NCBI RefSeq assembly: GCF_002564045.1
Contig: NZ_PDJK01000001.1
Coordinates: 930,001-994,000, forward strand
DNA length: 64,000 nt
Reading direction: 5' to 3'
Source of the DNA: Amycolatopsis sulphurea
Lineage (GTDB): Bacteria; Actinomycetota; Actinomycetes; Mycobacteriales; Pseudonocardiaceae
Below, in pieces: positions 46,475 to 55,584 of this stretch. Positions within the stretch are counted from its first letter, which is position 1. The number at the start of each line of letters is the position of its first letter. The position numbers and the translations under genes were made by a program. Below the pieces are notes generated by a model. That model was not told the DNA's origin, ran no database searches, and was given only the letters and a program-made list of their open reading frames with translations.

Positions 46475-46854
46475 CCATCTTCGCCGCCGCTGATCGCGAT
46501 TCTGCACGAGCACCTGAACACGATCGGCACCGCGGCGGACGGTCGGCTGTTCCGGAGTCTCGCTGGCGGGGACGTCGCGGAGTCGACCGTCGCGCGGGTG
46601 TGGGACAACGCGCGCCGCGCGGCGTTGACCGGGGAGGAGTACGCCTCGCCGCTCGTGAAGCGGCCCTGCGACCTTCGCCACGCGTGCGTATCGACTTGGC
46701 CGGCGTGCCTTCCACGCAGTGCGCCGAATGGGCGGGGCACTCCGTGGCCGTCATGCACCAGATCTACCCGAAGGTCATCGCAGGGCTGGAGGACGCAGCG
46801 CACCATCGGATCGAGCCGGCGCTCGACTGGCACGATGACGACGCCGAGGAGTAG
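46475..46854 (+). pseudogene. tyrosine recombinase (integrase) C-terminal remnant, frameshifted
   Basis: One plus frame gives LIAILHEHLNTIGTAADGRL, FRSLAGGDVAESTVARVWDN and RPCDLRHACVS (the catalytic LxLRH box). After a shift near 46685 the next frame continues VRIDLAGVPSTQCAEWAGHS, then VAVMHQIYPKVIAGLEDAAH with the H-x-x-G/W-H and nucleophile Tyr (HQIYPK). Together they make the C-terminal half of an actinobacterial phage- or ICE-type integrase. The N-terminal arm-binding part is absent. No tRNA or attachment site is visible beside it. Confidence 0.65.
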
Positions 46855-47122
46855 GCCGGGGGTGTCCCCTGAGTGGAACAAAATTTGGGGGCGTATGGGG
46901 GGTGAACAACCGTTCATGATCGGTCCCCGCTGGTCACCGCGGGACCCGACAGCACCGGCCACTCGCTTGTCTGGCCTGGTTATGGGGCCGGTTCGGGCTG
47001 GTGAGATGGGGTGCGCCCGGTGAGATTCCGGCAGCTTCAAGGCCGCACTCGTACTCACCCAATTTGAACACGGCCGACTCAACTGAACGTCGTTGAGATC
47101 ACCTCTATGAACGGTAACACTG

Positions 47123-47842
47123 TTACTGCGGGGACGTTCCGCCGGCTGAGTACGAGGAGACGTTCCACCGGGCGGCCGCCGACGCCGGCGCAGCCAGGAG
47201 AACCGGTGTCGCAGCACCGGAGTTTGGCCGCGGGGTGCCCAGGTGGCCCGCACTACGGGCAGCAGGGAGAATCCGCTTTCGTCTTGGAAACAGATCCAGG
47301 CTCCTCGGCGTCGGGCCCCTTTTTATCCTGGGCCACTCGGTTTTCACCCAGGCTTCGATGGCCTCGTCGTTGCGTTCGACAGCACGGCGTGCGGGGCGTT
47401 GCCTGCTCCAGCCCAGCCGTTCTCGCAGGATCGTCCACGTCTGCGTGGTCGAATACCGCACCCCGGTGACTTTCTCGATCACCTCGGACACTCGGGCCAG
47501 CGTCCACATGTCGGTGGGATACCCGTTCGCCTTCGGACCCTCGGTCAACACCGCCTCCACCTCGTCGATCTGCTTACCGGACAACCGTGGCAACCGCCCC
47601 GCCCGCCCGGCGCCGACCAGGGCGTCGCGGCCACCGTCCTGCCACGCCCGATACCAGCGCGACGCAGTCTGCGCCGACACCTCCAACTCGGCGGCCACAT
47701 CCACCTGCCGCTTGCCCCGCTTGAACAACTCCACCGCGCGCATACGGCGTTCCCGCAATGCCTCGAAATCCCGACGAGCAGGAACTTTCTTGCCACCACG
47801 GGACTTTCCCCGGACGCCCGACGACCGCGAACGCTTCACCAC
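47123..47842 (-). pseudogene. IS630-family transposase, frameshifted and truncated
   Basis: The 5' part is a good IS630 N-terminus: FEALRERRMRAVELFKRGKR, a helix-turn-helix VDVAAELEVSAQTASRWYRA and WTLARVSEVIEKVTGVRYST. Near 47305 the frame is lost. The other frame contains WICFQDESGFSLLP, the first catalytic Asp block, and RATWAPRGQTPVLRHRFSW. The remaining catalytic half is missing. The region further left (46855-47122) shows nothing else identifiable. Confidence 0.7.
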
Positions 47843-47937
47843 CGCAAGATTGTCCTACCCGGCAAAGAGAAACACCCACAACGACTCACCCTATTACCGA
47901 AAGATCTTTAGCGGGCAGGCCGGGGCCCGGATCCGCG

Positions 47938-48040
47938 GCTACGGTCTCGACCGCACGCAAACACGGGCCCACCGCCTTCGAAGCGATCCTCGCCGCCATC
48001 ACAGGAAACCCCTGGACACCAACACCTTCACCACCACCTG
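47938..48040 (+). pseudogene. C-terminal tail of an IS66-type transposase
   Basis: The short frame ATVSTARKHGPTAFEAILAA, then ITGNPWTP, resembles the end of IS66-family transposases (SYISTARKHGxxxxxALxxALxGxPW). Only about 35 codons remain. It sits directly beyond the end of the eight-gene operon. Confidence 0.5.
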
Positions 48041-48050
48041 AACAGTTACG

Positions 48051-48070
48051 GTGCCGGTTCTTACCGGCAC
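48051..48070 (-). terminator. hairpin after the eight-gene operon
   Basis: GTGCCGG-TTCTTA-CCGGCAC is a perfect 7-bp stem with a 6-nt loop, 25-44 bp beyond the last stop of the minus-strand operon. No U-run follows on the minus strand, so it would be an intrinsic terminator of the U-less kind common in actinomycetes, or only a 3' stabilising hairpin. Confidence 0.45.
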
Positions 48071-48094
48071 CAGCACTCACAAGGTCTGCCAGGC

Positions 48095-49684
48095 TCACGG
48101 TACCTTGGCGATCACCATCTGCTGGGTCTCGCCCATGTTCTCGAGCCGGTGCTGTAGCTTCCTGCTCTCGGCGTGGTACTCCGAAAGCGTCCCGCTGGAG
48201 ACTCCGACCCAGACCGAGGTGGAGTCCGCGCCGACACACACCCATACGGCCCACCGCAGCGGGTTCCCGATTTCGTTGAACTCGCCGACCTTCTTGTTCT
48301 GCGCCCGGTCCACGATACTGACGTGATTGTGGCCGTGGTGGCTGACATACAGCCGTTTTCCATCCGGGCTCAGCGCAATGTCGTAGACGTCGGCACCCAG
48401 GTCCGGTGAGGTGCTGGTGGTCCTGGCCTTCAGGTCGATCCGGGTCACCGAGGATTTGCCGCCGACGTAGGCCCACTCTCCCTTCGCGTCCACGCTGACC
48501 GCGCCGGTGGCGGGCACATTCGGGATGGTACCGACGGTCGACCCGGCCGGGGTCACGATCTTGGTATCTTTGCTGGTCACCAGCAGGTTACCGTCCGGTA
48601 GCGCGGTCACCGCACCGACGATGGGCAGCGCCGGGAGTTCGGTCAGCTTCTCGGTGTCGAAGACCATCAGCTGATCGCGCACCGGGACGTAGAGCCGGGC
48701 GCTATCGGCGCTGACCGTTGTCTTTCCCAGACCCTGGTAGCCGGTCTCCAGGGTTTTCTTGGCCGTATTAGTGGCGGTTTCGATCACATTGATGGTCCCG
48801 GTTTTACGTCCGGTCGCGTACACACGTTTCCCGTTCGGCGCGGCAGAGACATGGGTACACTGCTCGACGGTTTCTTTGACCTCGGCGATCTTCTTCTTGG
48901 TTTCGGTGTCCATCACCTGGACCGAGCATGAGGGTGGCCAGGTTCCTTCGAGAGCCCTGGCCTGCGCGAGGTATAGGATCGGCCGGGTGGTCTGCCCGCC
49001 GAACAGATAAGGGAGGCCCTGCCAGTCCCTGGCGATGAACCGCATGGCGGAGTCGGCCTTGTTTTTATTCGAATCCCAGCCGACCAGCTTGTCCCTGAGA
49101 AACAGATAACCCAGGCCGGTGTCAGGATTGTCGATGGCCGCGTCGATTCCACCGGCTATCTCCGCCGGTGCGTCGTGGATGGCGCTGGCGATTGAGACGG
49201 GTTTGGTCGCCGACATATCGTCGAGGTCGACCGTGGCGCACTGGCCGCCCCGGAAGAAGTACGCCGTGTGGTTCAGTGCGACGAAACAAGCGTCTACCCC
49301 GTTGGCGAAATCGGGAGCCTTTTTCGCCAGGCTGGAAAAGACATTACCGATCAGCCCGGATCCTTTGAGTTCGTTGGCATCCGGGTCGAACTTCGCCACC
49401 TGGTTACCGCAGAACAGATAGACCAGCCGTTTGTCCGGTTCGCTCGAAGCGCCGATCCCGGCGGAGCAGGCGGCGTCGATTCCCTTGCTCAGGAAGTGGC
49501 TCGGGAGATTTCCCCAGGGGATCCGGATATCGGTGGCGGCGGTGACGGCCTTGCGATCCGACCAGGTACAGGTCACCACCTGGGTGGTCCTGATCAGGAA
49601 CGCGCGGGCCGGTTTATCGCCGCGGGCGGGCAGGCTAAACGCGGCCGTGAGGCCACGGGCCGGCACGGAACGGGTAGTACTCAT
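48095..49684 (-). CDS. hemopexin-repeat / YVTN beta-propeller fusion protein
   Basis: 529 residues, no signal peptide or membrane segment. Residues about 65-235 contain three or four hemopexin-like repeats with the alternating GIDAA and YFFxGxxxxxxD pattern: GIDAACSAG...YLFCGNQVAKFD, GVDACFVALNHTAYFFRGGQ, and GIDAAIDNPDTGLGYLFLRD. From about 255 to the end, repeated strands such as APNGKRVYATGRKTGTINVI and SPDGKRLYVSHHGHNHVSIV form a YVTN/WD40-like seven-bladed propeller. Both modules are protein- or ligand-binding platforms. It is the last gene of the operon, starting 1 bp after the previous stop. Photorhabdus photopexins also carry hemopexin repeats, but this fusion has no known function. 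Confidence 0.75.
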   Translation of the reverse strand: MSTTRSVPARGLTAAFSLPARGDKPARAFLIRTTQVVTCTWSDRKAVTAATDIRIPWGNLPSHFLSKGIDAACSAGIGASSEPDKRLVYLFCGNQVAKFDPDANELKGSGLIGNVFSSLAKKAPDFANGVDACFVALNHTAYFFRGGQCATVDLDDMSATKPVSIASAIHDAPAEIAGGIDAAIDNPDTGLGYLFLRDKLVGWDSNKNKADSAMRFIARDWQGLPYLFGGQTTRPILYLAQARALEGTWPPSCSVQVMDTETKKKIAEVKETVEQCTHVSAAPNGKRVYATGRKTGTINVIETATNTAKKTLETGYQGLGKTTVSADSARLYVPVRDQLMVFDTEKLTELPALPIVGAVTALPDGNLLVTSKDTKIVTPAGSTVGTIPNVPATGAVSVDAKGEWAYVGGKSSVTRIDLKARTTSTSPDLGADVYDIALSPDGKRLYVSHHGHNHVSIVDRAQNKKVGEFNEIGNPLRWAVWVCVGADSTSVWVGVSSGTLSEYHAESRKLQHRLENMGETQQMVIAKVP

Positions 49685-50854
49685 TCAGCGTTCTCCTCGC
49701 CTCGTCTGGGCTGGTCGGGCAGAGAGCAGACCCGTGCCGAAGCCGAGCCAGTTCGTTCGGGGGCTAAATCCGCTCTTCCCGGAGTGGGTGATGTCCAGCA
49801 GCGCGCCGGCCGGGACAGCGAGGACGAGTGGTGCGGCACATTCCCCATCCTGCTTGTCCCGGGTGTTCACAGCGGCCGTGTAGGTCCAGGAGCCCTTGCT
49901 GAGGCGGACTCGCGCGGTCGCCGGGGTCATGTCGACATGGCTGCGGACGGACACCGTCAGCAGGCCGTCGGTGCCCGCGATGAACTTGTTGTTCTCCGCG
50001 ATGACCGTGCTGTGCTCCGGGTCGAGAGTGAGCTTGCCCGAGCCCGCCGCGATCGACTGCCGGCTGGACAGCAGCCGGGCCGTGCCGAGCACGGTCAGCT
50101 TTCCGGTGATGAGATCGGGTTCGGCGACCGTGACGAAGGTGCTCAGCGTCCGGGTGACCGCGGGAGCACCGGATTCCCGGTAGTCCAGCCTGAGCTGGAA
50201 GGCCGTGTCCTGCCGGGGATACAGCGTCCACTGCCGGACCTTGTCGGCGATCGGCTCCTCAATTCCGCCGTAGGACAGCACATAGGAGGCTCCCGGCCGG
50301 TCGGTGGCCTCCCAGCTCAAGGTCAGCGCGTAGCCACGCTTGACCAGAATCCGGTCCGGCCGGAAGTCACCGAAGGCGAAGCTCTTGGGCAGCTTGGCCA
50401 GCACGGCGGTAGCCTCCCTTGAGGTGATGGGCTTGCCGGACTGTTCGGTGACGACGATTTTGGCGGTGCCGATCATCTTGTTCACTTTGATCCCGCCGAT
50501 GGTCAGCGTGAACGCACCCTCGTCGCCCGGGGGAACCGTGGGTTTCTTCGGCTTGGCCAGATAGACACCACGCTCACCTTGTACCTTGGTCAGTCTCCAG
50601 TTGATGTCGCTGGAAACCAGTCGGCTGAACGTGTCTTCCTCGGTCAGATCGGTCGGCTTCGGCCCCACCGGCAGGGTGATGGTGATCTCTTTGCAGATGG
50701 CATTACGGTCATCGTCATTGCGGATGGTGACGGTGATATCGGCCAGCGTCTCCTGAGCGTCACTGATCTGCACCGGGTCCGGATCGGTGTATCCCACACA
50801 AGTCAACAGGCCGTCGCCGCGGAAGGGAATCGGAGTCTTGCCCGGCATGGACAT
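49685..50854 (-). CDS. hypothetical beta-rich protein with Ig-like domain (paralogue of the upstream gene)
   Basis: 389 residues, cytoplasmic by sequence. Layout: an N-terminal beta domain (ADITVTIRNDDDRNAICKEI, then TITLPVGPKPTDLTEED), an Ig-like strand pair around residue 185-210 (YALTLSWEATDRPGASYVLS), and a C-terminal jelly-roll-like part (AGTDGLLTVSVRSHVDMTPA, ending LVLAVPAGALLDITHSG) resembling tail-fibre tip or adhesin heads. The same order and many of the same positions occur in the 364-residue protein encoded just upstream, so the two arose by tandem duplication. No family name is recognised. Confidence 0.7.
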   Translation of the reverse strand: MSMPGKTPIPFRGDGLLTCVGYTDPDPVQISDAQETLADITVTIRNDDDRNAICKEITITLPVGPKPTDLTEEDTFSRLVSSDINWRLTKVQGERGVYLAKPKKPTVPPGDEGAFTLTIGGIKVNKMIGTAKIVVTEQSGKPITSREATAVLAKLPKSFAFGDFRPDRILVKRGYALTLSWEATDRPGASYVLSYGGIEEPIADKVRQWTLYPRQDTAFQLRLDYRESGAPAVTRTLSTFVTVAEPDLITGKLTVLGTARLLSSRQSIAAGSGKLTLDPEHSTVIAENNKFIAGTDGLLTVSVRSHVDMTPATARVRLSKGSWTYTAAVNTRDKQDGECAAPLVLAVPAGALLDITHSGKSGFSPRTNWLGFGTGLLSARPAQTRRGER

Positions 50855-50863
50855 CCCGGCCGC

Positions 50864-51958
50864 CTAGTCGATTGGGCCGAGCTTGCCGGCACCGAGCGGA
50901 CACCAGGTCGCCTCGGTGTCCACCCCGTCGAACCCGCTGGCGTTGACGAAGACCGTTGCCTTTCCTGGCACCGGAACCAGCAGGTTGGCCTGGTCGGACG
51001 AGTTCAGGGACCTGGCCACCGAGACGGTTTTCTTTTCCCCGCCTGCCAGTTTCACCGACACTCTGAGTTCGGCGGTCTGCGAGCCCTTGGACCGCACCCA
51101 GGCCATCAGCATCCCGTCGGTCTCGGCCCGGTAGCTCTGCCCGCCGACATACCCGTCGACACGCTGGTTTCCCAGCAGGGAAACGACTCCGTTGGCCCTG
51201 AGATCACCGACCTCGAGGTCCGGTTTGTCGACGATGACGGTGGTGGTCAGGCCGTACCTGACCTCTTCCCCGGTACCCTTTTTCGTAATACCCAGCAGCA
51301 TGAATGCGGTGGTCTGCGTCAGCTTCGGGGAGGTCCACTTGCCCTTCCCATCCTTGATGAAATCGTTCACGCGCTCCGCGACCTGGCTGTCCTTTCCGTA
51401 GTAGAGCCAGTAATCGGGGCCGGCGGTGCAGCTCCAGGTCAGTTCGACCGTCTCATTCTTGCCGATCAGGTTCTTATCCGCTTGGAAGCTCGTGATCATG
51501 ACGCCGGCGGGCATCTTGGCGACCTGGAAAGCGCCGGTGGCCAGTGCCGCAGCGCCGGGCTCTGGCTTCTCGCGCACGCTGAGCATCGCCGCGCCGGTGT
51601 TGTGGTTGACCTCGACGTTGGCCAGCCGCAGCAGCACCGTGTCCGGGGGCTCCAGCCGGGCCGGGCTGGCGGCACTCGGCCGCAGTTCGAACACGCCGCG
51701 CTCGCGGACGACCTCCCAGCCCGGCGTGATCTCGGCGACCTCGATCCGGTCGGGGTGTGCGGTGAGCGCGTCGCTGCCGGCACCGACCGGGAGTTCGAAG
51801 ACGATCTGGTCGCAGCTGACCGGATCGGCCCGTCGGCTAGCCAGCTCGATGACCAGTTCCGCGGTGGACACATTGTCCGCCGCGCTGACCTGGACCAGAG
51901 CGGGGGAGGTCCGCACGGAACAGGTGAACGTGGTCTCCGGCTCGGCAGAGGTGGTCAT
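50864..51958 (-). CDS. hypothetical beta-rich protein with Ig-like domain
   Basis: 364 residues, paralogous to the next gene: N-terminal strands ending in IVFELPVGAGSDALTAHPDR, Ig-like core NETVELTWSCTAGPDYWLYY, and a C-terminal beta-domain with AETDGMLMAWVRSKGSQTAE and LLVPVPGKATVFVNASGFDG. The LTW/YY strand pair and the C-terminal 'VPVP...V' strand are what make the two proteins alike. Its ATG overlaps the stop of the 1209-residue gene (ATGA), and the paralogue follows after 9 nt. It probably forms a homologous or heteromeric component of the same assembly. Confidence 0.7.
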   Translation of the reverse strand: MTTSAEPETTFTCSVRTSPALVQVSAADNVSTAELVIELASRRADPVSCDQIVFELPVGAGSDALTAHPDRIEVAEITPGWEVVRERGVFELRPSAASPARLEPPDTVLLRLANVEVNHNTGAAMLSVREKPEPGAAALATGAFQVAKMPAGVMITSFQADKNLIGKNETVELTWSCTAGPDYWLYYGKDSQVAERVNDFIKDGKGKWTSPKLTQTTAFMLLGITKKGTGEEVRYGLTTTVIVDKPDLEVGDLRANGVVSLLGNQRVDGYVGGQSYRAETDGMLMAWVRSKGSQTAELRVSVKLAGGEKKTVSVARSLNSSDQANLLVPVPGKATVFVNASGFDGVDTEATWCPLGAGKLGPID

Positions 51959-54900
51959 GAACTCGTCGCTTCCTTACCGTTGTTGTCACTGGCCGCATCG
52001 AATAGCAGATAACCGCTGCGGGCGTGCGGCACCGGCCCCGGCAGCGTCGCGGAGGGGTCGGCCGGGGTGATGTCCCAGGTTTGCCATTTGGTCGCTTCAG
52101 TGGGTTCGGACCAACGCCAGGTGCCGCGCCACGCGGTGGGTTGTGGCACGGCGATCGCGGTGGTCGGCGGAGTGCCGGGGACGGTCGACGGGATGGTGCG
52201 GGCCGCCGCGAGCAGCGGGTCCATCCGGAAGGCCGGGCGCAGCCGGTGCAGTGCGTCGGTGAGCAATCGCGGCGGCAGCCGCAGGGTGACCGCAGGCAGG
52301 ATGTCGCTGACCGCGTACACCTCCGCCCTCGGATCGACCAGGAGACTCAGGTAGGCGGTGCCTGCCAGGTCCTCTTCGCCGACCGTCGAGGGCAAGGCCA
52401 GATCGGCGGCCGTGATCGGCTTGAGATACCGGTCCGGGTCCTCAACCGGGCGCAGCGGGTTGACCGCGAACATAGCCTGGTAGTCGATGTCCTCCGGGGC
52501 CGGTTTGTCGAGCAGGCCATCGGTGCGGCCGAAGTAGCCGATCAGGCCGTCGGTGGACAGTGCGTGCGCCCCAAGCCGGACATTCCAGCGCTGTGAGGGT
52601 AACGGCGGCGCCGGCTTCCTGACCTCGGCCCACGTGGGCTCGGCCGCCGGGATTCCGTCCTGCTCCAGCCGCACCCGGGCTCGCAGCAACGCCACCGGAC
52701 GCCCGACCAGCAGGGCCAGGTTCCGTTCTTCGGCGCCGGGCGGTGGGTTGATCCGCTGCAGCGCGCCGTCCACGGACTTCCGGAACGCCTCGAAGCAGCG
52801 TGCTCCCCGGTTTCGCAGGCTGCTGAGAAACCGTTGCAGGTGGGGCAAAGCCCGCTGGAAGGCCGGGTTTTCCAGCGAATCGTATGGTGAATCGGGAAGA
52901 CGGCTCCATTCGATGACCCGGTCCGTGCCGTGCAGTACCACGCGCAGTTCACCGAGGCCGCTGCCGTCAGGTGCGTAGACCAGCAGCGACTGGCTGAAGT
53001 GGTTGACCATCAGCCAGCCGGCGACTGGAGTCCCGGCCGCCGCGGGGGCATCACCGGACAGCGGGCTGGCGTCGGCGGTGCCCACGAATTCGAACCGCAG
53101 CCGGGCACCCCGGTCCAGCCGGGGCGGCAACTCCAGGTACCTGGCGTCACCCATCGACTTGTCCGGGGTCATCCGCTCCGCCCGCCACACCGCTTTACGC
53201 AGGTAGTTGGTGCTGTTGACCACCTCGGCCGCGCGGCCGAACCGATCGGCGACGGCCAGGCCGTAGAAGTAGAACTGACCGGCGCGGGCCGGCTGGAACC
53301 GTCGTGAGTCCGGGGTTTCGAGATCCGGTACCGAGGCGTAGGCCTGCCCGGCCAGTACCTGGCCGAGCTGATCGCCGGGGACGAGGTTGCCCGCGGGCAG
53401 GTGCCGGGTGAACCACTCGTTCACGCCGTCCATGGACAACGAAAGCAGATCCCAACCCGCCACCATGTCGCGCAACTTCGCCAGCTCGTCGATCGGTGCG
53501 TGAGGGTGTGCCTTGACGTACTGGTCGATCCTGGCCCGCAGGTTGAAAGTGGGCACATTGGCCAGATACGAACGGCCCTTGATGTCAAGGTCGGGCTCGG
53601 TCGGCTTGACACCCTGCCAGCTGTAGCGATCCCGGTCCGGATCGTACTTCCAGTGGTACTGCCCCGGCGAGTAGTACGGCGCTGGCTGGGCTTTGATGTG
53701 CCACACCAGGTAGGTGGGGGACCATGGCTGCTGCCAGCGGGTGAGGAAAGCCGGCACTTGCCCGGTGACCGTGACGCCAGCGGCCTTGGCGATCACGTCC
53801 TCCAGCAACCCGCCGGGGCGGACGGTGACTTGCTCCAGCACGGAGAACTCCCGCAGCACCGCGGTCAGGGTCGCGGGATCGGGCAACCCCTCCAGCTTCG
53901 GTGCCACCACGGGGCTTGCCGGAACGATGACCTCGGATCCCGTGACGACCTTCGAGATAAGCTGGGGGACCCGGCGGCAGGGCAGTCTATCCGGGAAGGA
54001 CACCGGTTCCTCTCCTCTGACCCCGCAGAGCATGACCACCGGGTCGACGGGCCGCTGGAACGGTTGCCGCGCGGCCCGGGTGATTACCCGATGCCGCACC
54101 AGATCGCCGCGTTCGTACGCCTTGGCCTGGAAATTGTCGATGCTGGTGCGCAGCTCGGCCTCGGTGTCGCCCCACGGCACCTTAGGCCGCAGGCCGCCCG
54201 AGCCCCGCAGCCGGTCCAGCTGCTGGTTGACCGACTTGGCCAGCCCTTCACGCGCCGGGTCGAGCTGGACGTCGCACCAGGTGTCGAAGTCCGCCGGACG
54301 GCTCGACCCGCCGACCCCGCGCAGCCACCACAGATCGTGCAGCCTTTGCTGGTCCCGTAACAGCTCCCGGGTCGCCACGTCCACTCGCTGCTGAGCGGCG
54401 TTGAGCGTGTTGAGCCAGGCGTCCTCGGCCGCTTGTTCCTTCGGGGTCAGCGGGGGCCACGGCTTGTCCGGCGGCGCGGTCTTGTCGCTGACCTCCCAGG
54501 TATAGCCGCCGCCCGCCTGGCTGAACCAATTCCGGTGCGTGGCCATCCGCAGGGCCGCACTGCCACCGGCACTCTTCACGAGGTGCCCGCGCAGCTCGGC
54601 GACACTGTCGAGCAGGCCGTACATGAACGCCTCGAGCAGGCTGGTCAGCTCGGGCTTTCCGGTCTTGCCCAATACCATCGCTGTCACCGCGTCCGCGGAA
54701 TTCGCCCCGACGGAGACGTCGATCGGGTCGTGGATCCCTGGAATCCTGGACTGCGGCCGGTCTCCGGTGCGTTTCCAGTGCAGTCCGAGTACCGAGCCGA
54801 CGTAGAGTGCCCTGCGCTCCAGCCCCACCGGATCGTCGAGCTGCCACTCGAGTTCGGCCAGCGCGGCAGGCAGATCCGTGCCGGTGACCGCCAGGATGTC

Positions 54901-55584
54901 CTGTGCGGAATGCCAGCCGATCACCACATAGCTGACCATCGCCTCGGCGATGTCCACGGGCTTGCCCGTGCCTTCACGCTGTTTGAGCTGATCGTGCAGG
55001 GAGAAGACGTTCTGGTTGTACGGCTGGTACGCGGCGAATCCCGGTACCTGCGGGCCGATCGCGGTCAGGTGCGGTTTACGGCCCTGCAGCGGGGGTACGC
55101 CCTTGGTCGCTGTCAGTTCGTGGAGCTGCCCGACCAGCGTCGCCTCACCACTGTCCGGGTCGAGGTAGGGCGAAGTACCTTCGTACTCGTCGAGGTAGTC
55201 GCTTTCCACCAGCCAGCTCGACATCGACGGGGTCGCGCTGTCCCCGACCGGCCGGTGGTAGCGCACCACCAGCCAGCGGTTGGGCACCGTCGGGAACTCG
55301 ACGCGCTCCGGCAGCCCTTTGCCCGCGTCGGCAGACCGCTGTACGCCGTGGCAGAGAGCTTCGGGCAGCTGCCAGTGCAGATACACGCCGCCGGTCTTGG
55401 GGAAGTTCTCCTTGGTGATGGAATGAAGCCCCTCGCCGGGCCGGGGCTCCGGGCTTTGCCTCTCCGTAAGCATGCTGTCGAAGCTCATGTCCCAGCGCAG
55501 AAAGGAATCGTTCGTGGCCGAGCCGAGATTGACCTGCATGGCTTCCACCCGCACCGGCACGATCACCGGTCCGCTGCTCGTCAT
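51955..55584 (-). CDS. large hypothetical protein, operon component
   Basis: 1209 residues from ATG 55584, which overlaps the stop of the 779-residue gene (ATGA). The protein begins MTSSGPVIVPVRVEAMQVNL and contains FLRWDMSFDSMLTERQSPEP, GGVYLHWQLPEALCHG and FPTVPNRWLVVRYHRP. No signal peptide, transmembrane segment, Walker motif or known catalytic signature is visible. There are several acidic-aromatic loops and a helical section around residues 400-480 (NAAQQRVDVATRELLRDQQR) that may be a coiled coil. Size, lack of enzyme motifs and the tightly coupled neighbours suggest a structural or scaffold role. I do not recognise the family. Confidence 0.7.
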   Translation of the reverse strand: MTSSGPVIVPVRVEAMQVNLGSATNDSFLRWDMSFDSMLTERQSPEPRPGEGLHSITKENFPKTGGVYLHWQLPEALCHGVQRSADAGKGLPERVEFPTVPNRWLVVRYHRPVGDSATPSMSSWLVESDYLDEYEGTSPYLDPDSGEATLVGQLHELTATKGVPPLQGRKPHLTAIGPQVPGFAAYQPYNQNVFSLHDQLKQREGTGKPVDIAEAMVSYVVIGWHSAQDILAVTGTDLPAALAELEWQLDDPVGLERRALYVGSVLGLHWKRTGDRPQSRIPGIHDPIDVSVGANSADAVTAMVLGKTGKPELTSLLEAFMYGLLDSVAELRGHLVKSAGGSAALRMATHRNWFSQAGGGYTWEVSDKTAPPDKPWPPLTPKEQAAEDAWLNTLNAAQQRVDVATRELLRDQQRLHDLWWLRGVGGSSRPADFDTWCDVQLDPAREGLAKSVNQQLDRLRGSGGLRPKVPWGDTEAELRTSIDNFQAKAYERGDLVRHRVITRAARQPFQRPVDPVVMLCGVRGEEPVSFPDRLPCRRVPQLISKVVTGSEVIVPASPVVAPKLEGLPDPATLTAVLREFSVLEQVTVRPGGLLEDVIAKAAGVTVTGQVPAFLTRWQQPWSPTYLVWHIKAQPAPYYSPGQYHWKYDPDRDRYSWQGVKPTEPDLDIKGRSYLANVPTFNLRARIDQYVKAHPHAPIDELAKLRDMVAGWDLLSLSMDGVNEWFTRHLPAGNLVPGDQLGQVLAGQAYASVPDLETPDSRRFQPARAGQFYFYGLAVADRFGRAAEVVNSTNYLRKAVWRAERMTPDKSMGDARYLELPPRLDRGARLRFEFVGTADASPLSGDAPAAAGTPVAGWLMVNHFSQSLLVYAPDGSGLGELRVVLHGTDRVIEWSRLPDSPYDSLENPAFQRALPHLQRFLSSLRNRGARCFEAFRKSVDGALQRINPPPGAEERNLALLVGRPVALLRARVRLEQDGIPAAEPTWAEVRKPAPPLPSQRWNVRLGAHALSTDGLIGYFGRTDGLLDKPAPEDIDYQAMFAVNPLRPVEDPDRYLKPITAADLALPSTVGEEDLAGTAYLSLLVDPRAEVYAVSDILPAVTLRLPPRLLTDALHRLRPAFRMDPLLAAARTIPSTVPGTPPTTAIAVPQPTAWRGTWRWSEPTEATKWQTWDITPADPSATLPGPVPHARSGYLLFDAASDNNGKEATSS

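Noticed and set aside
46855-47122. GGTTCGGGCTG beside the integrase remnant as a tRNA/att site
   Set aside because: Only the T-loop-like bases match; no acceptor stem or anticodon arm can be folded around them.
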